Source: CAZOOW01 sp964581535
GTDB lineage: Bacteria; Patescibacteriota; Saccharimonadia; Saccharimonadales; Saccharimonadaceae
DNA length: 64,000 nt
NCBI GenBank assembly: GCA_964581535.1
Contig: CAZOOW010000002.1
Coordinates: forward strand, 1 to 64,000
Direction of reading: 5' to 3'
A program made the translations under genes and the position numbers. The first letter of the stretch is position 1. Every line of letters begins with the position of its first letter. The notes under the pieces were generated by a model, which made no database searches, was not told the origin of the DNA, and saw only the letters and a list, made by a program, of their open reading frames with translations. This document shows positions 16,441 through 25,334 of this stretch, one piece after another.

Positions 16441-16791
16441 GTGGCTGCACGTACAAGGCAACGACTACGAGATCATACGGTTGGTCTTCTGGCTCGCAAA
16501 TGGACACTGCGGATTGCGGTGGTGCTCAGTGATGGTACAAAACGCCATTCAGAAATTGCGAAAGGTCTGCCCGGAATTACTCAAAAGGTACTGACCGAAA
16601 CTCTGCGAGAGATGGAGCGTACTGGAATTGTAGAGCGATCAATCTACCCAATCGTGCCTCCAAAGGTGGAATACAGGCTCACTAAGATAGGGATTGAATT
16701 ACTGAGGATATCTCATGAGTTTGCAGCATGGTTTGATAATCACCACGAAAATATACACAAGGCTAAAAGAATATACGATAAACAACGATAG
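16441..16791 (+). CDS. HxlR-family winged-helix regulator
   Basis: A 116-residue DNA-binding protein with the HxlR pattern: LLARKWTLRIAVVLSDG, then RHSEIAKGLPGITQKVLTETLREMERTGIVERS, then PPKVEYRLTKIG. These regulators often sense redox or electrophile stress. GTG 16441 is chosen because GGAGG (16431-16435) lies 5 bases upstream; an in-frame ATG at 16429 overlaps the ribosome site. No Cys is present, so a thiol-switch mechanism like HypR is unlikely. It stands alone between a terminator and the second double-hairpin element, and its target is not evident. Confidence 0.85.
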   Translation: MAARTRQRLRDHTVGLLARKWTLRIAVVLSDGTKRHSEIAKGLPGITQKVLTETLREMERTGIVERSIYPIVPPKVEYRLTKIGIELLRISHEFAAWFDNHHENIHKAKRIYDKQR

Positions 16792-16808
16792 CAGTAGGCT
16801 TATCTACC

Positions 16809-16865
16809 ACTTCGATTTTTCTGTCAGAAAAGTCGAAGTCACACCAAACTTGTTTTGGTGGTTTG
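16809..16865. repeat. double-hairpin element, copy B
   Basis: Same architecture and orientation as 1735-1791. Arms 16809-16823 and 16825-16839 share AAAAGTCGAAGTC and GATTTTTC with copy A, followed by a second hairpin with different sequence, CACCAAA (16842-16848) with TTTGGTG (16854-16860), then GTTTG. The tip of the first stem changes from CGC/GCG to CTG/CAG with pairing kept. It lies between the convergent HxlR gene and the small membrane protein gene. Together the two copies bracket the 15-kb accessory stretch. Confidence 0.7.
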
Positions 16866-16869
16866 TATA

Positions 16870-17181
16870 TTAGAGTTGTTTACGTTGCTCAATAGCGTCA
16901 AGAACTTCTCGATGTCGCAGCTTGTCGCGTTTGTTCTTGCGTCTGCCGCGCGTAAATAGCCGGAATATAAAGAAGAATACGCCAAATAGTACATACATCA
17001 CGAAGTACCAGCAAAGCACAAACATCCATGCGCAAGCAATCAGTGTGATTGCGAGGAGTGCAAGCGCAATCTTTGCAATAGGATTCTCGACATTAGTGAT
17101 TTTCCAGATACGCTGCGCCGAACCACTAAATGATAACGGTGCTGACACTACGACTTTTTCAGATGCTAATTGACGACTCAT
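16870..17181 (-). CDS. small membrane protein, unrecognised
   Basis: A 103-residue protein with a short N-terminal cytoplasmic part, two closely spaced hydrophobic spans between about residues 35 and 75 (the second very Phe/Tyr-rich), and a strongly basic tail (RGRRKNKRDKLRHR) ending in a charged helix. I do not recognise the family. It is divergent from the type IV secretion genes, which begin 250 bases away. It could be a membrane anchor or accessory of that system, but only position suggests this. Confidence 0.6.
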   Translation of the reverse strand: MSRQLASEKVVVSAPLSFSGSAQRIWKITNVENPIAKIALALLAITLIACAWMFVLCWYFVMYVLFGVFFFIFRLFTRGRRKNKRDKLRHREVLDAIEQRKQL

Positions 17182-17301
17182 ATACCTATTCTACAATATA
17201 AATACTCTGGTTATATATGGTGCGAATCGAAAAGATTTTTACATAAGTTTTTCATTTTGCTAGTGTTTTCGGATACAGCATGCTTCTTATCTTAAAACAA
17301 C

Positions 17302-17319
17302 AGGTACTCTAAAGTACCT
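17302..17319. promoter_or_regulatory. inverted repeat upstream of the secretion operon
   Basis: AGGTACT (17302-17308) pairs with AGTACCT (17313-17319) around a 4-base loop, in the 251-base gap before the first secretion gene. A TATAGT-like -10 lies at about 17337-17342 and GAGGGGAG precedes the ATG at 17433. The repeat could be a regulator site. Nothing else is seen in the gap apart from a small TGCC/GGCA hairpin near 17352-17367. Confidence 0.4.
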
Positions 17320-17432
17320 ACGTTACTTTGAGGATATATAGTATCTCGAAAGTGCCGTCTTGTGGCAGACTTCTACCTCTGATATTTTTGTGCTAAGTGG
17401 GAGGATTGCAGCTAAGAAACGAGGGGAGCAAA

Positions 17433-17774
17433 ATGGGGTCAAGAAAAACATTATCTATCGTAGCGTTAGTCGTAACACTCGGAGTGCCATTTGTGCTTGC
17501 ACATCCAGCATTTGCCGCAGACGCAAACGTAGCACAAGTTCAAGATTTTATACGCAATGTTATCAAGGTTATCGCTGGACTAGCCGGTCTAGTGGCAACT
17601 GGCTTTTTTGTTGCCGGTGGATTCACCTATATTACTAGCTCAGGAAATCCTGAGCAGCTTGATAAGGCAAAACGCACACTCACATGGTCTGCGATTGGCC
17701 TCGCGATCGTGATTGCTGCATTTGTGCTTGCTAATATCGTAACGACACTGGCGACGCAGGCGTTTGGGAGTTAG
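17433..17774 (+). CDS. VirB2/TrbC-like type IV secretion pilin
   Basis: A 113-residue secreted membrane protein. A signal peptide ends near residue 28 (HPAFA-AD), followed by two hydrophobic segments at about 40-65 and 80-108, the VirB2/TrbC layout. Between them is YITSSGNPEQLDKAKRTL, a cytoplasmic loop also found in the next gene. ATG 17433 has GAGGGGAG just upstream; the longer frame from 17397 lacks a signal peptide start. It presumably forms the pilus or channel stalk. First gene of the secretion operon; the next gene starts 6 bases on. Confidence 0.8.
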   Translation: MGSRKTLSIVALVVTLGVPFVLAHPAFAADANVAQVQDFIRNVIKVIAGLAGLVATGFFVAGGFTYITSSGNPEQLDKAKRTLTWSAIGLAIVIAAFVLANIVTTLATQAFGS

Positions 17775-17780
17775 GCCACT

Positions 17781-19253
17781 ATGTGGGGCTTAACGTATCT
17801 CGCCGCGACATCAGGCGCGGTTTCTGCTATGCGTGATTATGTCACGCCGACGATTCACGTTCTGGCCGCACTAGCTTCGCTTGCTTGCGTATTTTTCATC
17901 GTCAACGCTGGCTACCTCTACATGACAAGTAGCGGCAAGCCTGAACAGATGGATCACGCCAAACATGTGCTGAAAAACGCAGTGCTTGGTCTTGTGATTG
18001 TGCTGGCTGCCGCGACACTCGTTTCAATTCTCTCTAACGCCTACGGTTCACCACACGATGTAAGCAACGCAACACTCCCAAGTCTTCAAGAGGTAAAGCC
18101 AAACGATGTCGGGAATGGCCTGATAGATATTCTCATCAAAGCAGTTACGGGGTTCCTCAATAACATCATACAGGCGGTGGCACAACCGTTCTTAGGAGCG
18201 CTCGACTACTTCACGAAGTCTACGCCGCTCATGGCCGACAATCAGAGCGTATTTAACTTTTGGTTGGCTATGGTGGGGATTAGTGACGTCCTCTTTATTG
18301 TGATAGTTGCACTGCTCGGCTTTCATGTCATGAGCGCTTCAACATTTGGGTTCGATGAGATTGAGTTCAAACATCTTCTGCCGCGTATCGGACTCGTATT
18401 CCTTGTCATGAATACGTCAATTTTCTTTATTGATGGCGTCATTGAGCTATCCAATGCACTTATTACTGCCATCACAAAGGTTTCCGGCACATCAAGTGTC
18501 TGGGATGCTCTAACAGAAGTAGTCAAACAGGCTGGGAGTCAGGGATTAGCAGCACTGCTCATGATGATGGCATTTGTCGTTCTCTCGGTTATCTTGCTTG
18601 TCTACTATGTCGGACGCTTGGTGACGCTCTATATCGGTGCGGTATTGTCGCCTCTAATTGCCTTAGTCTGGCTCATACCTGGCTTCCGGGATTTCGCCGA
18701 GACTGCTATTAAAACGTACCTGACAACCATCTTCGTACTATTTGTTCATGTCGTTATCCTACAGCTTGCAGCGTCACTTCTTACGGGCATGGCACCAAGT
18801 AGTGGCAACGATGTTCCTAATACACTTATGGCGATTGTCGTCGGGTTTGCGACTATCCTCGCGTTACTTAAGACTCAGGGAATCATGATGCAATTCAGCT
18901 ACGTGAGTATGGGGTCTCGAAACATGCGCAAGCTTGGCGGTCAGTTTATCAATGGAGTTAGCTACATGACTGGCAAGGGTCGAGCCGCCGCTAGTACGAT
19001 TCGCTCGAAGACTGACAGCGCCCAGAAAGCTAGGGCGCTCTCTGGTGTTGAAGCGCGAGCTGTTCGCACCGGCAAAACACAAAGTATTAGTTATTCAAAT
19101 AAAAAAGGTACGGCCGAGATTACTCATACCGCAACTCCAAACCCTAAGACCACGCCCAAAACTGGCACAACGTACGAAGCACCAAAAGTGACCGTGACTC
19201 GCGTACCAGCCAAGGGTATCCCAAAGAATAACAGCAAGGACAAGACGCTATGA
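17781..19253 (+). CDS. VirB2-like/VirB6-like fusion membrane protein
   Basis: A 490-residue polytopic membrane protein. Residues 1-95 repeat the pilin layout of the previous gene, including YMTSSGKPEQMDHAKHVL, without a cleavable signal. Residues about 150-385 have six or more hydrophobic spans in a VirB6/TrbL-like arrangement, which forms the inner-membrane channel. The last 90 residues are hydrophilic, basic and rich in Thr/Lys/Pro, presumably cytoplasmic. It ends in an ATGA overlap with the PrgI gene. The fusion suggests that a pilin-like unit is tied to the channel. Family by topology and context. Confidence 0.75.
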   Translation: MWGLTYLAATSGAVSAMRDYVTPTIHVLAALASLACVFFIVNAGYLYMTSSGKPEQMDHAKHVLKNAVLGLVIVLAAATLVSILSNAYGSPHDVSNATLPSLQEVKPNDVGNGLIDILIKAVTGFLNNIIQAVAQPFLGALDYFTKSTPLMADNQSVFNFWLAMVGISDVLFIVIVALLGFHVMSASTFGFDEIEFKHLLPRIGLVFLVMNTSIFFIDGVIELSNALITAITKVSGTSSVWDALTEVVKQAGSQGLAALLMMMAFVVLSVILLVYYVGRLVTLYIGAVLSPLIALVWLIPGFRDFAETAIKTYLTTIFVLFVHVVILQLAASLLTGMAPSSGNDVPNTLMAIVVGFATILALLKTQGIMMQFSYVSMGSRNMRKLGGQFINGVSYMTGKGRAAASTIRSKTDSAQKARALSGVEARAVRTGKTQSISYSNKKGTAEITHTATPNPKTTPKTGTTYEAPKVTVTRVPAKGIPKNNSKDKTL

Positions 19254-19759
19254 AAGTAACGGTCGTTCCAGCACAAGTCACAACTGTCGAAGACCGAATC
19301 ATCGGCAATCTTGGCTTCTCACAAATGCTCCTGATGATTATTCCAGTATTCGTCAGCGCAGGACTGTTCGCTCTATTACCGCCATTCATGGGTAGTGCGC
19401 TCTACAAGTACATCGTCATGGCAGTTCTAGCGTTTGTTTGTTGCATTCTGGCTATTCGCATCAAAGGTAAGATCATTGCCTTATGGCTAGTTACGATAAT
19501 CCGTTACAACGTCCGACCAAAATACTATCTATTTAACAAAAATACCACAGCACTCCGACAGGACTATCCGCCGATTGTCGAGCCAAAAATAGAACAGAAG
19601 GTAAAGAACGCAAAAGAAGAACGGATGGCACGGCCGAGGCTCAATACACCTGAAACCGCCAAAGTCCTGATGGCGATCGAGAATCCGGCCGCTAAGTTCC
19701 GTTTTGAAACAACCAAGAAGGGAGGCCTAAATGTTCGCCTTACAGAAATCGAAAAGTAA
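19250..19759 (+). CDS. PrgI family (VirB3-like) type IV secretion protein
   Basis: A 169-residue protein. It starts KVTVVPAQVTTVEDRIIGNL, the usual PrgI opening, followed by two membrane spans at about 25-45 and 52-75 and then IKGKIIALWLVTIIRYNVRPKYYLFNK. The C-terminal 65 residues are charged. PrgI takes the VirB3 place in secretion systems of single-membrane bacteria and binds the VirB4 ATPase. The last 29 bases overlap the next gene. Confidence 0.85.
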   Translation: MKVTVVPAQVTTVEDRIIGNLGFSQMLLMIIPVFVSAGLFALLPPFMGSALYKYIVMAVLAFVCCILAIRIKGKIIALWLVTIIRYNVRPKYYLFNKNTTALRQDYPPIVEPKIEQKVKNAKEERMARPRLNTPETAKVLMAIENPAAKFRFETTKKGGLNVRLTEIEK

Positions 19760-20390
19760 AACCTCGGCACGCCACCAAATAGCTATCAAGGGTGTGCGAG
19801 ATGGCATCTTGATGCTGCCGAATAACGAATATCGAGCGATCTTACAGGTATCATCACTCAACTTTGAACTGCGTAGCGAAGAGGAGCAAGACGCAATCAT
19901 CGACACTTACGAAAGCTTCCTCAACTCGGTCGGTACAAGTTTACAAATTCTTGTACGCACCCGAGAAATTGATATGGATAAATATCTCGATGATCTCAAA
20001 GAACGACTCGATAGCGAAAAAGTACCAATCTATCGTACGCAGCTTAAAAACTACGATGCGTTTATCCGCTCACTCATCACAACCAACAAGATTTTGACGC
20101 GACACTTTTATATCATTGTGCCGTACAAGCCTACGGGTAAGGGAGATTTTGACTTAATCGAGGAGCAGCTCAAGATCAAACTCGATATTGTCTCAAAAGG
20201 CATGTCGCGACTTGGTATGTATACCGATCAACTCGATAGTCTTGAGGCTCTGGATTTGTTCTACAGCTTCTACAGTCCGTCACAAGCCAAACTGCAACCT
20301 TTGACCGAGCAGGCACTACAGATGATACACACTGCCCTTATACAGAAAGGAGAAGATAATGGTAAAAGCAAAATTCGAAAAACCAAATAA
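19731..20390 (+). CDS. TraC/VirB4 N-domain-like secretion protein
   Basis: A 219-residue soluble protein beginning after GGGAGG. Residues 15-180 resemble the N-terminal domain of TraC/VirB4-type proteins (ILMLPNNEYRAILQVSSLNFEL, then LQILVRTREIDMDKYLDDL) but there is no P-loop. The next gene encodes a VirB4 with its own N-terminal part, so this is a separate companion rather than a broken piece. It overlaps both neighbours (29 and 32 bases). It is likely an adaptor between PrgI in the membrane and the VirB4 ATPase; that is inferred. Confidence 0.7.
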   Translation: MFALQKSKSKTSARHQIAIKGVRDGILMLPNNEYRAILQVSSLNFELRSEEEQDAIIDTYESFLNSVGTSLQILVRTREIDMDKYLDDLKERLDSEKVPIYRTQLKNYDAFIRSLITTNKILTRHFYIIVPYKPTGKGDFDLIEEQLKIKLDIVSKGMSRLGMYTDQLDSLEALDLFYSFYSPSQAKLQPLTEQALQMIHTALIQKGEDNGKSKIRKTK

Positions 20391-22158
20391 GATCGCAAAG
20401 TTGAACGAACTACGACAAAAAGTCGTTACCCCAATAACTGCACCCATCAGGAAGCAGAAGCAAGCGAGGCTTGATAAACAAAAGGAGCTGACGATTGCTT
20501 TCGGTGAACAAGATGCAATAGACGCGTTGTCTTACGCTGGGCTAGAAGAAAACATCGACTACTTGTGTATCGACGGTATATACATGCGCACTCTCTACAT
20601 TTCTGGCTATCCGTTCGTAGCTAATTCCGGCTGGATGGATAGCCTCATCAACTTTAATCACGACTCAGATATCAGCTACCACCTGCATGAAGTGAGCGCA
20701 ACATCCGCTTTACCAAAACTGCACCGTAAAATCACTGAGCTTGAGAGTACAAAGAGGGCTATGATGAGAGCCGGTAAGATTGTCGGTTCTGAAATTACCG
20801 ATCCGCTCGATTCAGCGATTGAGCTGCGTGACAAGATCCAACGTGGCCAAGAAAAGCTTTTCCAGATGGCAATTTACGTCAGTATCCGCGCCGATAACCT
20901 TGAAGAGCTTAATAAGACAACGAAGCTACTCGAAGCTACAATGTCAGCACGATTGTTTTACTCAAAAGTTGCAAGGTATCAGCAACTCGAAGCCCTACAG
21001 TCCATCTTGCCGCGAGGCGAAGATCAACTCGGACAAAAACGAAACCTTGATAGCTCAAGTGCCGCGCTCACATTTCCATTTATGTCATCTGAGCTGGTGC
21101 AAGAAAGCGGCATCTTGTACGGAGTAAATAAATCGAATAACTCACTTGTTATCCTCGACCGCTTTAGCCTCCATAACGCCAATTCAATCACGTTTGCACA
21201 GTCTGGCTCAGGCAAAAGCTACACCACCAAGGTTGAGATATTACGTCAACTCATGCAAGGCACAAAAGTCATTGTCATTGATCCAGAGCGCGAATATAAA
21301 AATCTTTCAGAGTCAGTTGATGGCACGTATATCAAGCTATCGACGCGCAGCAAGGACAAGATAAATCCGTTCGATTTGGCGACGACTTTTCACTCTAAAG
21401 ATGACTTGTCTGAGCATATTCAAGACCTCACCGATGTCATCGGCTTGATGGCCGAGGGCTTGGATAAATCAGAAAAAGCAGCGGTAGACCGCGCTATCCT
21501 CAAGGTGTATAAAAAAGCAAAGAAGTCACAACCGCGCTTACAAGATTTGTACGCAGAGCTACATGACCTTGGGCAACTACAACTTTGTGAACGACTAGAG
21601 CGATACATCTCTGGCTCGCTGGCTGGCGTATTTAATTCGCATACCAATATCGAACTAGATAATCGACTGGTGATTTTTGATATCAAGGATATGGCGAGTA
21701 ACTTGCGACCAATCATGATGCTCATTATCTCTAACTTTGTTAAGAATCAAGTTATGGCTAGTCCCGAAAAACGCCTGCTTGTGATTGATGAGGGCTGGTT
21801 ACTACTTGAACACGAGCAAAGTGCTCGATTCGTGGCCGGGCTAGTCCGTCGAGCGCGTAAATACTACCTTGGTGTTTCGATAATCTCGCAACAAGCCAAT
21901 GACTTTTTACATAGCGAATATGGCCGCGCTATCGCCTCGCAATCAGCCCTGCGTATTCTGATGCGACAAGACACTACGACCATTCGTGGTGTTGTCGATG
22001 AGTTTAATCTCAGTGAATACGAGCAGAGTTTCTTACTGACATGCGAGCGTGGTGACGCGCTCATCGTAGCCGATCAGAACCATGTCGCGGTACGAGTTGT
22101 AGCCGCAGATAAAGAGCATCCACTCATTACGACAAACCCCACGGAGATTTACGCGTGA
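20359..22158 (+). CDS. VirB4-like type IV secretion ATPase
   Basis: A 599-residue hexameric-type ATPase that powers pilus assembly or substrate transfer. The N-terminal 240 residues are the VirB4 regulatory part. The RecA-like domain has Walker A AQSGSGKSYTTK near residue 280, DPEREYKNL after it, Walker B LLVIDEGWLLL near 475, and SIISQQANDFL. AGGAGA precedes ATG 20359. The stop overlaps the GTG of the CHAP gene. All catalytic residues are present. Confidence 0.93.
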   Translation: MVKAKFEKPNKIAKLNELRQKVVTPITAPIRKQKQARLDKQKELTIAFGEQDAIDALSYAGLEENIDYLCIDGIYMRTLYISGYPFVANSGWMDSLINFNHDSDISYHLHEVSATSALPKLHRKITELESTKRAMMRAGKIVGSEITDPLDSAIELRDKIQRGQEKLFQMAIYVSIRADNLEELNKTTKLLEATMSARLFYSKVARYQQLEALQSILPRGEDQLGQKRNLDSSSAALTFPFMSSELVQESGILYGVNKSNNSLVILDRFSLHNANSITFAQSGSGKSYTTKVEILRQLMQGTKVIVIDPEREYKNLSESVDGTYIKLSTRSKDKINPFDLATTFHSKDDLSEHIQDLTDVIGLMAEGLDKSEKAAVDRAILKVYKKAKKSQPRLQDLYAELHDLGQLQLCERLERYISGSLAGVFNSHTNIELDNRLVIFDIKDMASNLRPIMMLIISNFVKNQVMASPEKRLLVIDEGWLLLEHEQSARFVAGLVRRARKYYLGVSIISQQANDFLHSEYGRAIASQSALRILMRQDTTTIRGVVDEFNLSEYEQSFLLTCERGDALIVADQNHVAVRVVAADKEHPLITTNPTEIYA

Positions 22159-22766
22159 ACCCAAGCATCGTTGCCTTTGGTGTAGCTGGCTACAATCCAA
22201 AACGAACGATTGCGGTCGTATTAGCGACGCTAGTCGTTATCCTATCGCTACCATTTATGGCGGTCATGTCGATGGGCACTGACGTTTTGAGCTTTCTTGC
22301 TGGTACGCCAGACGCCAAAGCAGCAGAGACGCAAGGCTTCTATATGGGCGGTGAGGTGCCTGGCGACACTTATGCATGGGGCAACTGCACCTATTGGGCT
22401 TTTGCGATGCGCCTTTGGGCTGGTACACCGATACCGACGACTTGGGGCAATGCGAACACATGGGATGATCGTGCTCGCGCCGATGGCTACGAGGTAAATC
22501 ATACCCCGGCCGTCAATGCAGTCTTCCAAACCGATGAGGGAGAATGGGGTCACGTTGCCTATGTCATTAAGGTCGATGATAAGACTGGCGACTGGACAAT
22601 ATCAGAGATGAACGCGCCGCACCTAAACGTAGTGTCACAGCGTACATTCTCCAAAGACTCAGCGCAGTATTACAACTTTATATATGGCAAGAAAGGAGAG
22701 GTATGGACACCAAAGCCTATCTTGAATCCATTATTGAACACTGGCAACCTATCACCATCGTTCTAG
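22155..22766 (+). CDS. CHAP-domain peptidoglycan hydrolase (VirB1-like role)
   Basis: A 203-residue protein with one N-terminal membrane segment (about 18-45, possibly a signal anchor) and a CHAP amidase/endopeptidase domain. The catalytic Cys is in WGNCTYWAF near residue 77 and the His in GEWGHVAYVI near 132. Such enzymes open the cell wall for the secretion channel. GTG 22155 is chosen: GGAG lies 8 bases upstream and the codon overlaps the VirB4 stop. The 3' end overlaps the coupling-protein gene by 64 bases, an unusually long overlap. Confidence 0.85.
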   Translation: MNPSIVAFGVAGYNPKRTIAVVLATLVVILSLPFMAVMSMGTDVLSFLAGTPDAKAAETQGFYMGGEVPGDTYAWGNCTYWAFAMRLWAGTPIPTTWGNANTWDDRARADGYEVNHTPAVNAVFQTDEGEWGHVAYVIKVDDKTGDWTISEMNAPHLNVVSQRTFSKDSAQYYNFIYGKKGEVWTPKPILNPLLNTGNLSPSF

Positions 22767-25321
22767 TAGCTATTGTCGCTACATACTTTATAGCAATCTT
22801 TGTTCTCACTCTTTTCAACCGTCGCCATCTGTCACATCGTGATACGGTCTGGCTCGAAATCACACCACCGGCCAATATTGCCAAGACGCCAGAAGCTACC
22901 GAGCAGCTCTTTTCAGTCATACATGGCGCACGCGCTGCACGACAACTAAAAGATAAGCTATATCATCGCTCGCCAGTGATGAGTTTTGAGATTGTTTCAA
23001 CACGGAGAGACGGTATTCGTTACTTGCTACAAGTCGAGAAAACACGCTCAAAGAATACACAGAAAGTTATCACATCATATATACCTGATTCAAAAGTTAA
23101 AGAAATTGAACGCGAGATTAGTGAAGTAGATAAAATTATTGAGTTCAAAGAGACTGGCCACTACGTATTGCCGCTCACGCTAACTTCTGTATTTGAGCAA
23201 CATGACCCTTTATCCTATGTAACGGGCGCGATGACAAAGCTAGGCGACGATGAAGAGATTTCACTGCAAATTGTAGCAACACCTGTACGCTTACGCGAAG
23301 CCGATATACTCTCTCATAAAATCCTTGGTAATGAGAATATCTTGCAACAAGTAAGCGGTAAGCAACTAACACTACTTGGACGTTTCACGAATATCTTTGG
23401 CAAAGCATCATCTGGCATTACAGATCTTGCCGGAGAGGTGTATATGGGTACAACTTTTGGCCACAAGGACTATTACAATTCCAAATCACGCGCCGTCCAA
23501 CAGCAAGCACGTATTACTACTCATGATCGGCCAGCACGAACTTTGAGCGCATTTGAGCTTGAATTGATGGAGACAATGCATCAAAAAGTCACACGACCGT
23601 TATTTCAAGTAAACCTACGCGTACTTGTCAAAAGCCCCGATGCAAAGCAACATATCATTGCACTCCGATCAGCACTCGACGGCTACAGTGTTCCGCCGTA
23701 TCAGTCTATCAAGGCGAGACTATCACTACCGGTTATTGATAAACTACGCCAGCGTAACGCGACAAATCGACTGCCATCACTCTTCCGCAAGTCAGCAATG
23801 ATCCTGGCTTCTACAGAGCTTGCAAGTCTCTACCACTTCCCATCAAGTCAAGTAAGTAAAACTGACAATCTCATTACCTCCCTGAGCCGTACACTGCCAG
23901 CACCCGTGTCTCTCAAGTCTGGCGAGAAGTTGTCCATCCTGATTGGTGATAACTACCATCATGAAACGATCACACCTATCGGTCTTACCGAGGAAGAACG
24001 AGAACGGCACATGTATATCATTGGTGGTACGGGCAACGGTAAAACGACGATGCTGTTTTATGAGATATTGCAGGATATACGTGCAGGCAATGGCGTAGCA
24101 GTATTAGATCCCCACGGTGATCTTGCCGAGCGTATCTTGCGGTACATACCAGAGGAGCGTATCAATGACGTTATTTACCTCAACCCTGATGACCTAGCAT
24201 ATCCAATCGGTATGAATTTGCTTGAACTATCGCCCGATCTTGAAGGAGATGATCTTCTGCGAGAAAAAGACCTTATTACTGAGGCTACTATTTCAGTATT
24301 GCGTAAGATATTTTCCGAGGACGACAGTGGTGGCCATCGTATCGAGTACGTACTTCGTAACACCATACAAACAGCTCTAACGCTTGAAGATCCGACTCTA
24401 TTTACCATCTTTGAGTTGCTCAATGATGCTAAATATCGTCGCAAGGTAGTAAAAACACTCGAAGATAAAAACCTGAAAGACTTTTGGAACAACGAGCTTG
24501 GCAAAGCTGGTGATATGCAGAAAGTTAAAATGGCCGCAGGTATTACCGCTAAAATTGGACGCTTCCTGTTCTCCGCATCTGCTCGCCGTATGATTGAGCA
24601 ACCAAAATCTACAATCAACTTTGAGGATATCCTAGCAGGTCGCAAGATACTGGTATGCAACTTCTCTAAGGGTCTTCTTGGAGAAGATACCTCGGCACTA
24701 TTTGGTACGACTGTTCTTGCGAAGCTACAAACTGCGTCCTTACGCCGCGCACGCATCGGACAAGGCGAACGCACTCCATACTATCTGTATGTTGACGAGT
24801 TTCAGAACTTCGCTACAACGAGCTTCGTACAGATGCTATCGGAGGCACGAAAATATAAATTATTCCTCACTATGGCCGAACAATCTACCTCACAGCAAGA
24901 TGAGCAGCGCCTTGTAGATATAATTCTTGCTAACGTCGGTACGGTGGTATGTTTCCGCTCAGGTAGTCCGTCGGACGAGCGACTTGTCTTGCCGCTATTC
25001 ATGCCGTTCATTCAGCAAGGCGAGATAGCCAACTTACCAGCTTATTCATACTATGTGCGCATCTCAGCCGTGAATGCTCAAGAACCGATGTCAGGTGTAA
25101 CAGTGGTCGTTAAAGAAACTGGAGATGAATCTATAGCTCGAAAAGTGATCGAGACATCACGTCAACTTTACGCAAAGAAAGTTGAACTAGAAGAAAAAGA
25201 ACCTAATGAACCAAAACAAAAAGATACGGCTAAAATATCTCAAAAATCTACAAAACCGAAGAAGAAGCAAGCGAGCAAAAAAGCAGATGACGAGCTATCT
25301 GCGATGAAATCAGTGACTTAG
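22703..25321 (+). CDS. VirD4/TraD-like coupling ATPase
   Basis: An 872-residue protein with one N-terminal membrane span (about residues 17-38), then a 380-residue cytoplasmic region and a HerA/FtsK-type ATPase. Walker A is IGGTGNGKTTM near 438, followed by AVLDPHGDLAERIL; Walker B is YLYVDEFQNFAT near 693, and MAEQSTSQQ follows. Coupling proteins of this type recruit DNA or protein substrates to the channel. The last 50 residues are a Lys/Glu-rich low-complexity tail. AGGAGAGGT precedes the ATG. No relaxase is encoded nearby, so a DNA-transfer role is not shown. Confidence 0.85.
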   Translation: MDTKAYLESIIEHWQPITIVLVAIVATYFIAIFVLTLFNRRHLSHRDTVWLEITPPANIAKTPEATEQLFSVIHGARAARQLKDKLYHRSPVMSFEIVSTRRDGIRYLLQVEKTRSKNTQKVITSYIPDSKVKEIEREISEVDKIIEFKETGHYVLPLTLTSVFEQHDPLSYVTGAMTKLGDDEEISLQIVATPVRLREADILSHKILGNENILQQVSGKQLTLLGRFTNIFGKASSGITDLAGEVYMGTTFGHKDYYNSKSRAVQQQARITTHDRPARTLSAFELELMETMHQKVTRPLFQVNLRVLVKSPDAKQHIIALRSALDGYSVPPYQSIKARLSLPVIDKLRQRNATNRLPSLFRKSAMILASTELASLYHFPSSQVSKTDNLITSLSRTLPAPVSLKSGEKLSILIGDNYHHETITPIGLTEEERERHMYIIGGTGNGKTTMLFYEILQDIRAGNGVAVLDPHGDLAERILRYIPEERINDVIYLNPDDLAYPIGMNLLELSPDLEGDDLLREKDLITEATISVLRKIFSEDDSGGHRIEYVLRNTIQTALTLEDPTLFTIFELLNDAKYRRKVVKTLEDKNLKDFWNNELGKAGDMQKVKMAAGITAKIGRFLFSASARRMIEQPKSTINFEDILAGRKILVCNFSKGLLGEDTSALFGTTVLAKLQTASLRRARIGQGERTPYYLYVDEFQNFATTSFVQMLSEARKYKLFLTMAEQSTSQQDEQRLVDIILANVGTVVCFRSGSPSDERLVLPLFMPFIQQGEIANLPAYSYYVRISAVNAQEPMSGVTVVVKETGDESIARKVIETSRQLYAKKVELEEKEPNEPKQKDTAKISQKSTKPKKKQASKKADDELSAMKSVT

Positions 25322-25322
25322 G

Positions 25323-25328
25323 TATAAT
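25323..25328 (+). promoter_or_regulatory. -10 box of the HAD-like gene
   Basis: TATAAT lies 6 bases before ATG 25335, two bases after the upstream stop codon and with no Shine-Dalgarno sequence. A leaderless message is predicted. Confidence 0.5.
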
Positions 25329-25334
25329 AAGGCT

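Noticed and set aside
19731..20390. Broken VirB4 (frameshifted 5' part)
   Set aside because: The following VirB4 gene has its own complete N-terminal domain and ribosome site, so the 219-residue protein is a separate gene.
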